Shown: positions 8,123 to 16,815 of the stretch, one piece after another
Layout: each line of letters begins with the position of its first letter
Numbering within the stretch: the first letter of the stretch is position 1
Assembly (NCBI GenBank): GCA_030066045.1
Contig: JASJCJ010000058.1
Coordinates: 1-46,449, forward strand
Reading direction: 5' to 3'
DNA: 46,449 nucleotides
Origin: Calothrix sp. MO_167.B12
GTDB taxonomy: Bacteria > Cyanobacteriota > Cyanobacteriia > Cyanobacteriales > Nostocaceae
Translations under genes and position numbers: made by a program
The notes under the pieces: generated by a model
Database searches by the model: none
What the model saw: only the letters and a program-made list of their open reading frames with translations
What the model was told of the DNA's origin: nothing

Positions 8123-8681
8123 GATAATATCAGATGGAGTAATAGACTGGTGGTCTTTTTCATTAATTTTGATAGTTTATTGTAGTGCGGGCATCTTGCC
8201 CGCTTGCTTCTTACTGCAGGGAGGGAGATGCCACCTATTTACAAGCAGGGAGGGAGATGCTACCTATTTACCGAAATATTGGGGTCTGGTGCCCTGTATG
8301 AATGAGGCAGAATGTTTTTGGGACGGGGTTTGAATCCCGGTCACAAAAACAAACTTATTACTCCTTCGGAGTGAATCCTAAGCCCTTCGGGCACGGCAAA
8401 GCCGAACGGATACGCTTCCCCTGAAAGGGGCAGCTCCTCTGTTAGCGTTAGCGTAGCTCCCCTGAAAGGGGCAGCTCTCCCGAAGGGAGCAAGAGGCGCG
8501 CCATTTGCTTTATGCCGGGGAACCCTTTCGGTAGTTGTTCATGGGGGAAACCCCCAAGACCACACTACCTCACCACCGCAATGGCTCACTTATTACTTAT
8601 GACTTATTACTTAATTCAAAAGCAGGGAGCGAGACGCTCCCACTACAATTGCTTACCTATCAGAACTTATGGGACAAAGCA
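8123..8681. other. Repeat-dense gap
   Basis: This gap holds a palindromic GCGGGCATCTTGCCCGC-type copy near 8184, a tandem duplication of a 27-bp unit (about 8214-8268, 'gcagggagggagatg'), a hairpin with a T-loop-like TTTGAAT (8314-8350), direct-repeat copy A (8351-8602), and a partial family-1 MITE (8621-8685). No gene is supported. Confidence 0.6.
8351..8602. repeat. Long direct repeat, copy A
   Basis: It begins 'aaacttattactccttcgg', runs through 'cacggcaaagccgaacgg' and 'gcaagaggcgcgccatttgc', and ends in 'gcaatggctcacttattac'. The same blocks occur in the same order and orientation at 9811-10045, with differences confined to the middle and the end. The two copies bracket the EEP-family gene. 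Confidence 0.75.
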
Positions 8682-8685
8682 TTAG
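8621..8685. mobile_element. MITE, family 1, right-half copy
   Basis: This segment carries GGGAGCGAGACGCTCCC, then 'acttatgggacaaagcatta', matching one half of the complete copies at 5440-5592 and 44968-45090. Its terminal TTA supplies the stop codon of the minus-strand EEP gene (8682-8684). Confidence 0.65.
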
Positions 8686-9665
8686 GAACGTAATACCAAG
8701 TCTACAATTAGTGGTGCGTGGTCAGAATTGGCATTATCTCCTGTGTAAATATTAGCCACCTGAAAATCCTTACTAACGAAACAATGATCGATGGGAATGT
8801 TAAGTAGAGGAATCATCCACTCCTTTAACTTTATGTAAGTTGTCGTGCGTGGCCAACTTGGTAAGATACCAAAACCTAAGCGAGTATTATGCAATTTTAT
8901 CCTACGGATCAGTTGTCGATAATAAGGCGACCAAGGTGTTAAGTTAAAGTCACCTACTAAAATCACTGGCTGATTCAATCTGGAAATATAATTACTTAAA
9001 GCATTTAATTGAAGATTACGAGAGTTAAAGGTCGTGCGTTTGATTGGTGTTAGAGGATGGGTTCCAATAAATTGTACTGGTTTTCGATTTATTTCTAGAG
9101 TTGCTATCAGGTTATGTTTCCCTTGCCCATAGAAATTTTCTCCCTTAGCATTTTTAATAGGTGAGCGACTGAAGATAGCCAAACCACCACCAGGACTTCT
9201 GAAATTATAAGGTAGAGATTCCTTGAGTTCATTTTTTAATTTCTGAACCATACCTCGATTTACTTCAATAAATAAAGCGACATCGGGCTTGGTATCTTGT
9301 ACTAAATTAACAATTTTTTGTAGATGGGTATTTTGAGCATTAATATTAAAAGATAAAACCCGCATTTTTTCAGGTGTATTTACATCTACCCGTTGTGGAT
9401 TAGGCAAATACCACGGCATGATATCAATCGCATTTAAACCCAAAATAACTAAAGCAATTATTAATATCACCCTATGCTGAAGATGACGCTTTCTCGATAG
9501 CAGAACCAAAACAATGGTAATGATTAACGATACAATTAAATACTGCTTACGAAAATGCGCTATGAGTTCTAGTGGCCAGTCCCAAGCTTCAAAGGATGCT
9601 AATGATAATATACCTAAAAACAAGAGCGTGGCTGTTGCCAGTATCAAAATTACTCTTTGGATCAT
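8682..9665 (-). CDS. Membrane-anchored endonuclease/exonuclease/phosphatase (EEP) family protein
   Basis: The product (about 327 residues from ATG 9665) starts with three hydrophobic helices within its first 95 residues. An EEP domain follows with the family's catalytic signatures in order: LSFNINAQN, ALFIEVNR (metal-binding Glu), GTHPL, ILVGDFNLTPWS (Asp/Asn) and NSDHAPLIVDL (general-base His). EEP proteins cleave phosphodiester or phosphomonoester bonds in nucleic acids, lipids or inositol phosphates; the substrate here is not readable. Membrane-tethered forms like this are common in bacteria. A TTG at 9707 could add 14 residues. The stop codon comes from the end of a MITE, and long direct repeats flank the gene. 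Confidence 0.85.
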   Translation of the reverse strand: MIQRVILILATATLLFLGILSLASFEAWDWPLELIAHFRKQYLIVSLIITIVLVLLSRKRHLQHRVILIIALVILGLNAIDIMPWYLPNPQRVDVNTPEKMRVLSFNINAQNTHLQKIVNLVQDTKPDVALFIEVNRGMVQKLKNELKESLPYNFRSPGGGLAIFSRSPIKNAKGENFYGQGKHNLIATLEINRKPVQFIGTHPLTPIKRTTFNSRNLQLNALSNYISRLNQPVILVGDFNLTPWSPYYRQLIRRIKLHNTRLGFGILPSWPRTTTYIKLKEWMIPLLNIPIDHCFVSKDFQVANIYTGDNANSDHAPLIVDLVLRS

Positions 9666-9707
9666 AGCTGCACTACAAGAATAAGCAATTCCTTCATTTT
9701 GGATCAA

Positions 9708-10269
9708 ACGTAGTTTTGCTCCCTGATCTCAGATTCCCTAGTACCAGCCCAGGTATAGCACTACGCAATTAGGTTAAGACATTGTAAAATGCACCAAACC
9801 TATGAATAGTAAACTTATTACTCCTTCGGAGTGAATCCTAAGCCCTTCGGGCACGGCAAAGCCGAACGGATAAGCTTCGCGTTAGCAAAGCTCCTCTGTT
9901 AGCGTGCCTCTTACAGAGGAACTACGTTAACGCGCAGCGTGTCGCGAAAGCGACTCAGCTCTCCCGAAGGGAGCAAGAGGCGCGCCATTTGCTTTATGCC
10001 GGGGAACCCGTCCAGCGCAATGGCTCACTTATTACTTATTACTTGCGCGTAGCACTATATCATCCCATGTTAACCTGTCCTCATTGGCAATCACCCAACC
10101 GGCAAAATACCCGCTTTCCCCTCAAGGGAAATGCCCTACCCGTAAAATCGCTTATTTATAAAATATTGTCAGCACGACTCAAAAATACGCGCTGGCAATG
10201 GCATAATTCTTATCCCTGAAATTGTCTCATTTTCATCACAATTATCTGAAGTTATTTAATAATCCAAAA
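9708..10269. other. Gap containing direct-repeat copy B and the pip upstream region
   Basis: Most of this stretch is direct-repeat copy B. The rest, about 10046-10269, is the upstream region of the aminopeptidase gene. A 50-codon frame from ATG 10067 is open but lies partly in repeat-adjacent DNA and has no recognisable features. Confidence 0.5.
9811..10045. repeat. Long direct repeat, copy B
   Basis: Second copy of the repeat at 8351-8602, sharing the first ~80 bp almost perfectly and the 'ctcccgaagggagcaagagg' block near the end. The middle is replaced by a different run of 'gcgttagc'-type motifs, as expected of mosaics of small palindromic units. Confidence 0.75.
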
Positions 10270-11217
10270 ATGCGCGAACTATACCCATCCAGAGAACCTT
10301 ATAAACAAGGTAGCTTAAAGGTATCCGATATTCACACTATTCATTTTGAAGAGTCAGGCAACCCAGAAGGTAAACCCGTAGTATTACTTCATGGCGGACC
10401 AGGTGGTGGTTGTCCTGCTGTTTATCGCCAATATTTCCACCCAGATAAATGGCGCTTAGTCATGTTCGATCAACGAGGCTGCGGTAAAAGTACTCCCCAC
10501 GCCGAATTACGAGAGAATACAACTTGGGATTTAGTTAGGGATATTGAAAAACTGCGATCGCATTTAGGTATAGACAAATGGGTTGTTTTTGGCGGCAGTT
10601 GGGGCAATACTTTATCGTTGGCTTATAGTCAAACCCACCCAGAAAGTTGCACTGGATTAATCCTCCGGGGTATTTTCATGCTGCGACAAAAAGAATTACA
10701 GTGGTTCTACCAAGAAGGCGCGAGTAATATTTTCCCTGATGCTTGGGAGGAATATGTTAAACCCATACCTGTTGCAGAAAGACAGGATATGTTAAGTGCT
10801 TATTACAAACGCTTGACAAGTGAAGATTTAAATGTGCGGATAGAAGCCGCCCGTGCTTGGTCTATTTGGGAAGCAAGTACTAGTAAATTACTTCCTGATG
10901 TGGGGTTAATGGAAACATTTGGTGAAAGTGGATTTGCCACTGCTTTTGCCAGAATCGAGTGTCATTATTTCGTCAATAAAGGTTTTTTGACAACAGAAGA
11001 CCAATTAATTAAAAATGTGTCAAAAATTCGTCATATTCCTGCTGTGATTGTCCAGGGAAGATATGATGTTGTCTGCCCGATGATATCAGCTTGGGAATTG
11101 CATCAAGCTTGGCAAGAAGCAGAATTTATAGTGGTTCCAGATGCAGGACATTCCATGAGTGAACCGGGAATTTTGAGTGCTTTAATTGAGGCGACAGATA
11201 AGTTTGCCGAGTTGTAG
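10270..11217 (+). CDS. pip: Proline iminopeptidase (S33 alpha/beta hydrolase)
   Basis: The 315-residue enzyme removes N-terminal proline from peptides in the cytoplasm. It has LLHGGPGGGC (oxyanion region), DQRGCGKSTPH, the nucleophile elbow GGSWGNTLSLAY (catalytic Ser), an Asp in VQGRYDVVCP and a His in DAGHSMSEPG, so the catalytic triad is complete. Length and N-terminus (MRELYPSREPY) match the family, which supports ATG 10270; TTG 10222 would add 16 residues. The gene is monocistronic, with repeats on both sides. Confidence 0.93.
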   Translation: MRELYPSREPYKQGSLKVSDIHTIHFEESGNPEGKPVVLLHGGPGGGCPAVYRQYFHPDKWRLVMFDQRGCGKSTPHAELRENTTWDLVRDIEKLRSHLGIDKWVVFGGSWGNTLSLAYSQTHPESCTGLILRGIFMLRQKELQWFYQEGASNIFPDAWEEYVKPIPVAERQDMLSAYYKRLTSEDLNVRIEAARAWSIWEASTSKLLPDVGLMETFGESGFATAFARIECHYFVNKGFLTTEDQLIKNVSKIRHIPAVIVQGRYDVVCPMISAWELHQAWQEAEFIVVPDAGHSMSEPGILSALIEATDKFAEL

Positions 11218-11528
11218 GTTGTAGGTATTAGGAATAAAAGCTAATTTATGTTATTGGTGTTTATTTTCTGACAGAATAGCCTCCCACGTTAAACAATTCG
11301 TAATTCGTAATTCGTAATTCGTAATTACGTTTTGTAATGGGGATTTAAACCCCAACACAAAACAAACAACCCGTAGGGGATGGGGTTTTAAACCCCGCTT
11401 GAGTATAGATAAACATAAAGCGATCGCATTTTATTCTCAAACGCGATCGCCATCTGCCATACTTCTAAAAGGGGCATTACTTTATATGAAGAGGTGTTTA
11501 TACAACATGGAAAAAATAGAATGACCTG
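11218..11528. repeat. Gap with one arm of a ~125-bp inverted repeat pair (11289-11413)
   Basis: From 11289 to 11413 the sequence has four tandem 'aattcgt' units, then 'ggggatttaaacccc' and 'ggggttttaaacccc' palindromes. The reverse complement of this block is found essentially unchanged at 20225-20350. Two HIP1 sites follow near 11421 and 11444. No gene is seen. Confidence 0.75.
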
Positions 11529-11816
11529 TTATTTTCCACTATGTTTCAAAAAGTCTATTTTTGGCAATAATGGGTCAGTAACAATACCTACACCAACAAA
11601 ACCCCATCGTTTTAACAACCCACCTAACTGGGAACCGGGAATCGATTCCACAGCCAAGCGATTTGCCAAGTCTCCAGCGTGGGTATTTAAATAACTTAAA
11701 GCATCAAAGTGTTCGTGGAATAACAACAGATAGCCTCCTCCTGATTCATCGGGATGTGCCGTTAAATGCCGACCATCTGCTTGTGATCGCACAAGGTAGT
11801 AAACTTGGGAAAACAT
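11529..11816 (-). CDS. Small conserved protein of unknown function
   Basis: The 95-residue product begins MFSQVYYLVRSQADGRHL and includes GGGYLLLFHEHFDALSYLN and a C-terminal RWGFVGVGIVTDPLLPKID. It looks like a compact soluble alpha/beta protein with no membrane segment, signal peptide or Cys motif. I do not recognise a named family. The ATG at 11816 and the ordinary amino-acid composition support a real gene. Its downstream neighbour on the same strand is unrelated, and a heptanucleotide tandem repeat separates it from the permease gene upstream. Confidence 0.6.
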   Translation of the reverse strand: MFSQVYYLVRSQADGRHLTAHPDESGGGYLLLFHEHFDALSYLNTHAGDLANRLAVESIPGSQLGGLLKRWGFVGVGIVTDPLLPKIDFLKHSGK

Positions 11817-11819
11817 AGT

Positions 11820-11870
11820 GGGGGAAGGAGTGAGGGAGTGAAGGAGTGAGGGAGTGAGGGAGTAGGGGCC
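11820..11870. repeat. Heptanucleotide tandem repeat (GGAGTGA)
   Basis: Several GAGTGAG/GAGTGAA units run in tandem between two genes. Similar arrays occur at 13962-13997 and, on the other strand, at 16757-16805. Such short tandemly repeated sequences are typical of Nostocales genomes. Confidence 0.7.
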
Positions 11871-11908
11871 GGGTTTCCCCGCCCAGAGTCAAGGAGAAAC
11901 AGAAGAAA

Positions 11909-12961
11909 TTAATTTAAATTTTCCAGACGGATGCGAGGATCGGCGACTTTCAGTAATAAATCTGCTATTAAGTTGCCCACAATCAACAATACCGCACCCA
12001 TAACCAAACTAGCCATGAGTAAATATAAATCCTGTGCTTGTACGGCTTGTAAGGTTAATCTTCCTAAACCAGGCCAATTGAAGAAAAATTCAGCGATGAA
12101 AGCACCACTTAATAAGCTAGCTAACTCAAAACCCAATAAAGTAATCAGGGGGTTAATGGCGTTACGCAGGGCATGAACATAGATTACCCGGTTTTCTGGT
12201 AGTCCTTTTGCCCGTGCCGTTTGGATATAATCTTGACGCAATACATCCAACAATTCACCCCGGGTAATACGCTGTAAACCGGCGAAGCTGGTAATACTCA
12301 AAGCAATTGTGGGTAAAATCATATGCCAGCCAATATCCAGAATTTTCCCAAACCAAGATAAATCGGCATGGTTGATGCTAGTCATACCACCCACAGGGAA
12401 TAAAGGGGCAGTCATCTGGGCAAAAATCAGTAGTAACAGAGCCGTAATGAAACTAGGGAAACCTTGTCCAGCGTAACTAATAACCTGTAAAATTCGGTCA
12501 GTGAACTTATTTTGTTTTACAGCAGCTATAATACCGAAAGGAATTGCGATCGCCCAAGTGAAAAATAAAGATGCGATCGCTAACAATAAGGTAGCAGGTA
12601 CTCGCTCACCTATCAGTGAAGCTACTGAACGTTGGTAAATAAAACTGGTACCAAAATCACCCCTGGTAAATATCCCCCGCAGCCACAGGAAATATTGCTC
12701 CAACCAGGATTTATCTAACCCAAACTGTTGCTTGAGTTCCTCAATTCTTTCTGGGGAAATTTTGGGATTTTGTCTGAGGGTATCCACATAATCCCCAGGA
12801 GCAAGCTGAATAATTATAAATGATAGTGCTGATGCTAAAAATAAGGTTAATAAAGCCTGGGAGACTCTCTTGACAATATAAAGGGAAGTCTCACTAGTAA
12901 TTAGCTTCAATAAACTTTCTCTAGCTATCTCCCACGACGATGTATTTGATGTTGTATTCAT
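11909..12961 (-). CDS. DppB/OppB-type ABC transporter permease
   Basis: The 350-residue protein has an N-terminal cytoplasmic part, a first helix (about 34-55), a periplasmic region with the family's APGDYVD and ...LKQQFGLDKSWLEQYFLW signatures, and five further helices. The EAA loop is DYIQTARAKGLPENRVIYVH, which docks on the ATPase. It would form half of a membrane channel for peptides, nickel or similar solutes. No DppC, ATPase or binding protein is adjacent, so partners must be encoded elsewhere. ATG 12961 is preferred to TTG 12967. Confidence 0.88.
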   Translation of the reverse strand: MNTTSNTSSWEIARESLLKLITSETSLYIVKRVSQALLTLFLASALSFIIIQLAPGDYVDTLRQNPKISPERIEELKQQFGLDKSWLEQYFLWLRGIFTRGDFGTSFIYQRSVASLIGERVPATLLLAIASLFFTWAIAIPFGIIAAVKQNKFTDRILQVISYAGQGFPSFITALLLLIFAQMTAPLFPVGGMTSINHADLSWFGKILDIGWHMILPTIALSITSFAGLQRITRGELLDVLRQDYIQTARAKGLPENRVIYVHALRNAINPLITLLGFELASLLSGAFIAEFFFNWPGLGRLTLQAVQAQDLYLLMASLVMGAVLLIVGNLIADLLLKVADPRIRLENLN

Positions 12962-13185
12962 TGACAATTTCAGTTCTCAGTTATCAGCACCCCGCAGGGG
13001 AAGTCAAAATTCAAAATGCCTCTTGCTCCCTTCGGGAGAGCTTCGCTAACAGAGGAGCTACGCTAACAAAATTCAAAATTATTAAACTCCCCGCAACGAA
13101 TGAAAGAAATAAGTCCAATCTCCTAACCCTCTTGCCTCCTGTCTTCTGCCTCCTCCTTCCTCCTGCCTTTGACTATAACCATTAA
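12962..13185. other. Intergenic with a palindromic repeat fragment
   Basis: The segment 13018-13070 carries 'cttgctcccttcgggagag' and 'cagaggagctacgctaac', pieces of the same mosaic repeat as 8351-8602. Downstream is low-complexity 'ctcctgcctcctccttcc' DNA. No gene is seen. Confidence 0.5.
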
Positions 13186-13704
13186 TTAATATTCAACCAG
13201 AGTCATAATTGGTACATCTGGTAAATTTTTGCGTCCTTGTAAATCTCGTAGCTCGATAATAAACCCAAATCCCACCAAATCGCAGCCAATTTTTTCGACT
13301 AATTTGGCGGTGGCGGTTGCCGTTCCCCCCGTAGCAATCAAATCATCCACAATCAGCACTTTACTCCCTGGGTGTAAAGCATCCTGATGTATTTCTAAAC
13401 AATCCGTACCATATTCTAATTCATACTCAATGGAGTGGACCGCTGATGGCAACTTACCGGGTTTACGCACGGGGATAAAACCTGCTCCCATTTGATAAGC
13501 TAAGGGAGGACCAAATAGAAAACCCCGCGATTCCATACCCACCACATAATCAGTAGTAATACCCGCATCGACAAATTTTTGTGTAAACGAGTCAATGGTG
13601 TGCCGTAGTCCATCGGCATCGCGCAGTAAAGTAGTAATGTCGCGGAATAGAATGCCAGATTTAGGGAAATCTGGAATATCACGAATTAGAGACTTTAAAT
13701 CCAT
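13186..13704 (-). CDS. apt: Adenine phosphoribosyltransferase
   Basis: The 172-residue enzyme makes AMP from adenine and PRPP (purine salvage, cytoplasm). It opens [24 protein letters not shown], which is typical of Apt. Also present are [12 protein letters not shown] (adenine-side loop) and the PRPP-binding signature [14 protein letters not shown]. Length matches the family. ATG 13704 fits the family start; TTG 13710 is less likely. It is monocistronic, with repeats upstream and downstream. Confidence 0.96.
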   Translation of the reverse strand: MDLKSLIRDIPDFPKSGILFRDITTLLRDADGLRHTIDSFTQKFVDAGITTDYVVGMESRGFLFGPPLAYQMGAGFIPVRKPGKLPSAVHSIEYELEYGTDCLEIHQDALHPGSKVLIVDDLIATGGTATATAKLVEKIGCDLVGFGFIIELRDLQGRKNLPDVPIMTLVEY

Positions 13705-13710
13705 AAACAA

Positions 13711-14558
13711 GTAAAGGATGAATGAATTTTAGTAGGAGCACGCGATGTGCAACTTTATTTTTATTCTCCTCCTTAAAAGGGTTAGGGAGAATCTGACACT
13801 GATTTACTCAGTTTCAGATCCCCCAACCTCCTTACAAAGGGGGCTAACTTGAAAAAGTCGCACACGAAGTAGGATCAGCTTTTGCCCATCAACCCAGATT
13901 GATAATTCTGAGTCAATTGCAGGTGTATACCTGAGAAATCGTACACCATAATCCCCAATTAAGGGAGTGAAGGAGTGAAGGAGTGAAGGAGTGAGGGATT
14001 ATCAATAAACTTTTGTCCATAACCTTGAGAGTTACTATTAACCATAACCATGCATTGAGCGGAAAATAGGCTGGATGCAAGCTCCCGGATTTATCCGTGG
14101 GAAGAAACAAGCCGTTCTATCATTGTTTCCAGCCTCCTGGCTTTAGACATGGGGTCAACAACAAGGGTGTGGGGTAATTGGTGGTGACTTGTACACCTAT
14201 TGGCTCGCCTTGCAGGGTGTTAAAAAAATACATTTTTCTCTTTTCCCCCACACCCTGCACCCTTATTTTGGTCAATCCAAAATCCAAAATCCAAAATCCA
14301 AAATTGATTGACGATTATTACAATCTAAACGAAGCTAGGGATATAGTCATACAACCACCACAAAGGGGGTAAACTTCTCCTAAAAACGATTAAATTTGTA
14401 AATATACGGAAAAGCTTGCCCCCAATGAGTAAGTAATTTATGTATAAGTGAATTAATCTAAGTGACTTAACTATTGTCGCCATTCAATTTCTTATTGTTA
14501 GACTATTTATCTTAAATTAGATTTACTCAGTCTGTAGCAGCCATACAAGGTATTAGTA
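13711..14558. other. Long gap with repeats and an IS-end remnant
   Basis: Contents in order: a hairpin-like block near 13766-13855, a GGAGTGA-type array (13962-13997), an IS-end-like hairpin 'cctggctttagacatgggg' (14130-14155) similar to the left end at the window's right edge, four 'aaaatcc' units (about 14276-14303), and the AT-rich upstream region of the DUF3038 gene. I see no coding sequence. Confidence 0.5.
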
Positions 14559-15188
14559 ATGAACGTTTCTGCCGGTAGTATAACGCCATTAGATAGTCCA
14601 ACCCCACAACCAGCACCAATGATTCTGGAAAATTTACCAGAACCGGGAGTTGAAGGACAAGGGTGTCCTCGTAAAACTTGTCTACAAATAGACCTAATTT
14701 TACTTGCAATTGAAGCTCTAGAATTGGGCAGCTCTGAGGCAATTTTGGGATTTGCGGAAGAACTGGATTTAAAAGAAATAATTAAAAATCGAGTTAATCT
14801 ATGGCGGATGCGTAATACTAATCCGTTACGCCGTGCCCATATCCGCCGTTCTCTAACTATTATGGAAGCGAAAGCCTTGGTAATCATTGCCTCCTACATA
14901 GCTAGAAGATTAACCGTAGTCATCCGCCAATTGTTGATGATTCATCAGCAGTTATATGAGAAACAGATACCTTTAGAACAAAATTTACGACTTGCTAACT
15001 ATTTAGAAAGATTTAGAGCACATTTTAAAAGCCGCATGAATCCTCGACGTTCTGGGTTTTTGGACTTAAGTTCTGATGAAAAATTAGATGAATTAGCCAT
15101 AAATTTACTAGGACAATTACTTTTTTGTACCGGAACGGCTGGTATGCAACGGCTCTGGATTAGTCTGTTTGACGGTGAAGTAGAGTAA
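14559..15188 (+). CDS. DUF3038 protein
   Basis: The 209-residue soluble protein is rich in helices and Arg/Leu. It contains CLQIDLILLAIEALELGSSE and an Arg-rich centre (NPLRRAHIRRS), features of the cyanobacterial DUF3038 family, whose function is unknown. The DUF4335 gene starts 6 bp after its stop, an arrangement conserved in cyanobacteria, so the two are almost certainly cotranscribed and probably act together. No catalytic motif or membrane segment is visible. Confidence 0.85.
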   Translation: MNVSAGSITPLDSPTPQPAPMILENLPEPGVEGQGCPRKTCLQIDLILLAIEALELGSSEAILGFAEELDLKEIIKNRVNLWRMRNTNPLRRAHIRRSLTIMEAKALVIIASYIARRLTVVIRQLLMIHQQLYEKQIPLEQNLRLANYLERFRAHFKSRMNPRRSGFLDLSSDEKLDELAINLLGQLLFCTGTAGMQRLWISLFDGEVE

Positions 15189-15194
15189 AGTAGA

Positions 15195-16628
15195 ATGAAT
15201 ATCCAACGCAAATATAGTTTACCTAACTGTACCCTAGTTTTAGAGGGTTTGAGTGATGCTGCTAAGGCTAACAACTTCCAAGAAGTTCGCCCCCCTTTAT
15301 CTATTCTGGTGAATGCAGAATGTCGTCTATCTGGAGTTGAACAACCAATAGCAGGGGGAAGGGATTTTTTTGAAAGTCTGGTAAGAGCGGTTAGTGCTTA
15401 TGCTCAAGAATTTCTCAGTAATGTGTCTAACCCCCAAGCACATAATATGGAATTAGAGTTGGTGCAGCTAGAGAAAGTAGATAGCAACCAACATCGATTA
15501 ATTGTGCGTCCTGATACGGGTACTCAAGGTATCCAGTCTTCAGGAAATGGCAACAAATCAGCAGTTCAGGTGGATTTAAATACGGTACAGTTATTCGATT
15601 TAGTAGAAGCTGTAGATCAGTTTTTTGCTGATAGCCAAACTTTACCAGAACTATCTTTAGAGTTACAACCAGTTGCCAAGCGTTATGGTGGTGCAACTCA
15701 AGCATTACTGAAACAAGCTGTTCCTGCGGGAGTAGGAGTTACAAGTTTAGCAGCAGCAGCGGTTGCTTTTGGGATGATACCAGCTCCTGAATTTAGTCCA
15801 TCCCCAGAACAAACTAAGTCGAATCAACCCGGTGTGGAGGTTTCTGCATCTCCATCTCCGAAAACACCAACCACTAGCGCGCAAACAAGTCCTACACCCA
15901 CACCAACAACGGATACTGCAAGCACTAATAAATCAACTCCTGTGGGAGATTTAGAAGCACTTTTAAAAACAGTTCCTGAAATAAATAATCCATCTCAGCT
16001 AAGGGAATTAAATCGCCGAGTTTATAACCAAATTAATCCCAAGTGGAATAATCGCGGAGCATTAAAGCAGGATTTAGTCTATCGGGTGGGTGTAGCCGCA
16101 GATGGTGCCATTGTTGGTTATAAAGCTGTTAATAAACAGGCAAATACGGAAATCGAAGGGACTCCTTTACCCCAGTTACTTTATAACCCTGCTAACCAAA
16201 CTAGCGAACCCATTGCTCAATTCCGGGTAGTATTTCGGAAAAATCAAGTTTTAGAAGTTAGTCCTTGGAATGGGTATACTAGAACTCCAGATGTGGTGGG
16301 GACAAAAATTACGGATGTTAATCAAGTTAAGCAGTTAAGACAAAAGCTTTACGATAATATTCGGGAAAATTGGGGAGGTACTCCCACCTATAAACAGGTT
16401 TTGAAATATCGAGTAGCGGTAAAAAAAGATGGCATTATTGCTGATTATGAGCCGCTAAATCAAGTAGCCTTTGACCATTTCCGGGAAACACCATTACCAA
16501 AAATGTTTTTGGCAATTTATGGTTCTAATGTAGCCGCACCTAATAATAAAGATCCTCTAGCTCATTACCAAGTAGAATTCTCACCCAGTGGTAATTTGAA
16601 TGTTAAACCTTGGAAGGGGTATCGTTGA
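15195..16628 (+). CDS. DUF4335 protein with one membrane helix and duplicated C-terminal domain
   Basis: The 477-residue protein begins with the DUF4335 domain (about 1-170, starting NIQRKYSLPNCTLVLEG). One helix follows near residues 175-197 (VPAGVGVTSLAAAAVAFG), then a Ser/Thr/Pro linker (about 200-250). Two related segments of about 110 residues come last: NRRVYNQINPKWN... and RQKLYDNIRENWG..., each followed by YRV, a D-G turn and TPLP. This internal duplication, placed beyond a membrane helix and flexible linker, suggests a pair of tandem extracytoplasmic or membrane-proximal domains. It forms a pair with the DUF3038 gene just upstream. Function is unknown. Confidence 0.83.
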   Translation: MNIQRKYSLPNCTLVLEGLSDAAKANNFQEVRPPLSILVNAECRLSGVEQPIAGGRDFFESLVRAVSAYAQEFLSNVSNPQAHNMELELVQLEKVDSNQHRLIVRPDTGTQGIQSSGNGNKSAVQVDLNTVQLFDLVEAVDQFFADSQTLPELSLELQPVAKRYGGATQALLKQAVPAGVGVTSLAAAAVAFGMIPAPEFSPSPEQTKSNQPGVEVSASPSPKTPTTSAQTSPTPTPTTDTASTNKSTPVGDLEALLKTVPEINNPSQLRELNRRVYNQINPKWNNRGALKQDLVYRVGVAADGAIVGYKAVNKQANTEIEGTPLPQLLYNPANQTSEPIAQFRVVFRKNQVLEVSPWNGYTRTPDVVGTKITDVNQVKQLRQKLYDNIRENWGGTPTYKQVLKYRVAVKKDGIIADYEPLNQVAFDHFRETPLPKMFLAIYGSNVAAPNNKDPLAHYQVEFSPSGNLNVKPWKGYR

Positions 16629-16630
16629 GG

Positions 16631-16805
16631 AGTTGATAGTTGATGGTTGATAGTTGATGGTTGTTAGTTGTTAGTTGTTAGTTGACAGTTGACAGTTGAT
16701 AGTTGATGGTTGTTAGTTGTTAGTTGATGGTTGATGGGGTGATGAGAAAAAATTTGTCTCCTTCACTCCTTCACTCCATCACTCCATCACTCCATCACTC
16801 CGAAC
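16631..16805. repeat. Short tandem repeats (GTTGATA and CACTCCA types)
   Basis: Two low-complexity arrays lie between convergent genes. The first has about a dozen variants of GTTGATA/GTTGATG/GTTAGTT (16631-16738). The second has CACTCCT/CACTCCA units (16757-16805). Both are heptanucleotide-based and non-coding. Confidence 0.75.
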
Positions 16806-16815
16806 TCCGAACTCA

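Noticed and set aside
9989-10219. 76-codon open frame before pip
   Set aside because: It begins in direct-repeat copy B and its composition and motifs do not resemble any family I know; probably chance.
11820-16805. Heptanucleotide arrays considered as CRISPR
   Set aside because: Units are 7 bp with no spacers and no cas genes nearby; they are short tandem repeats.
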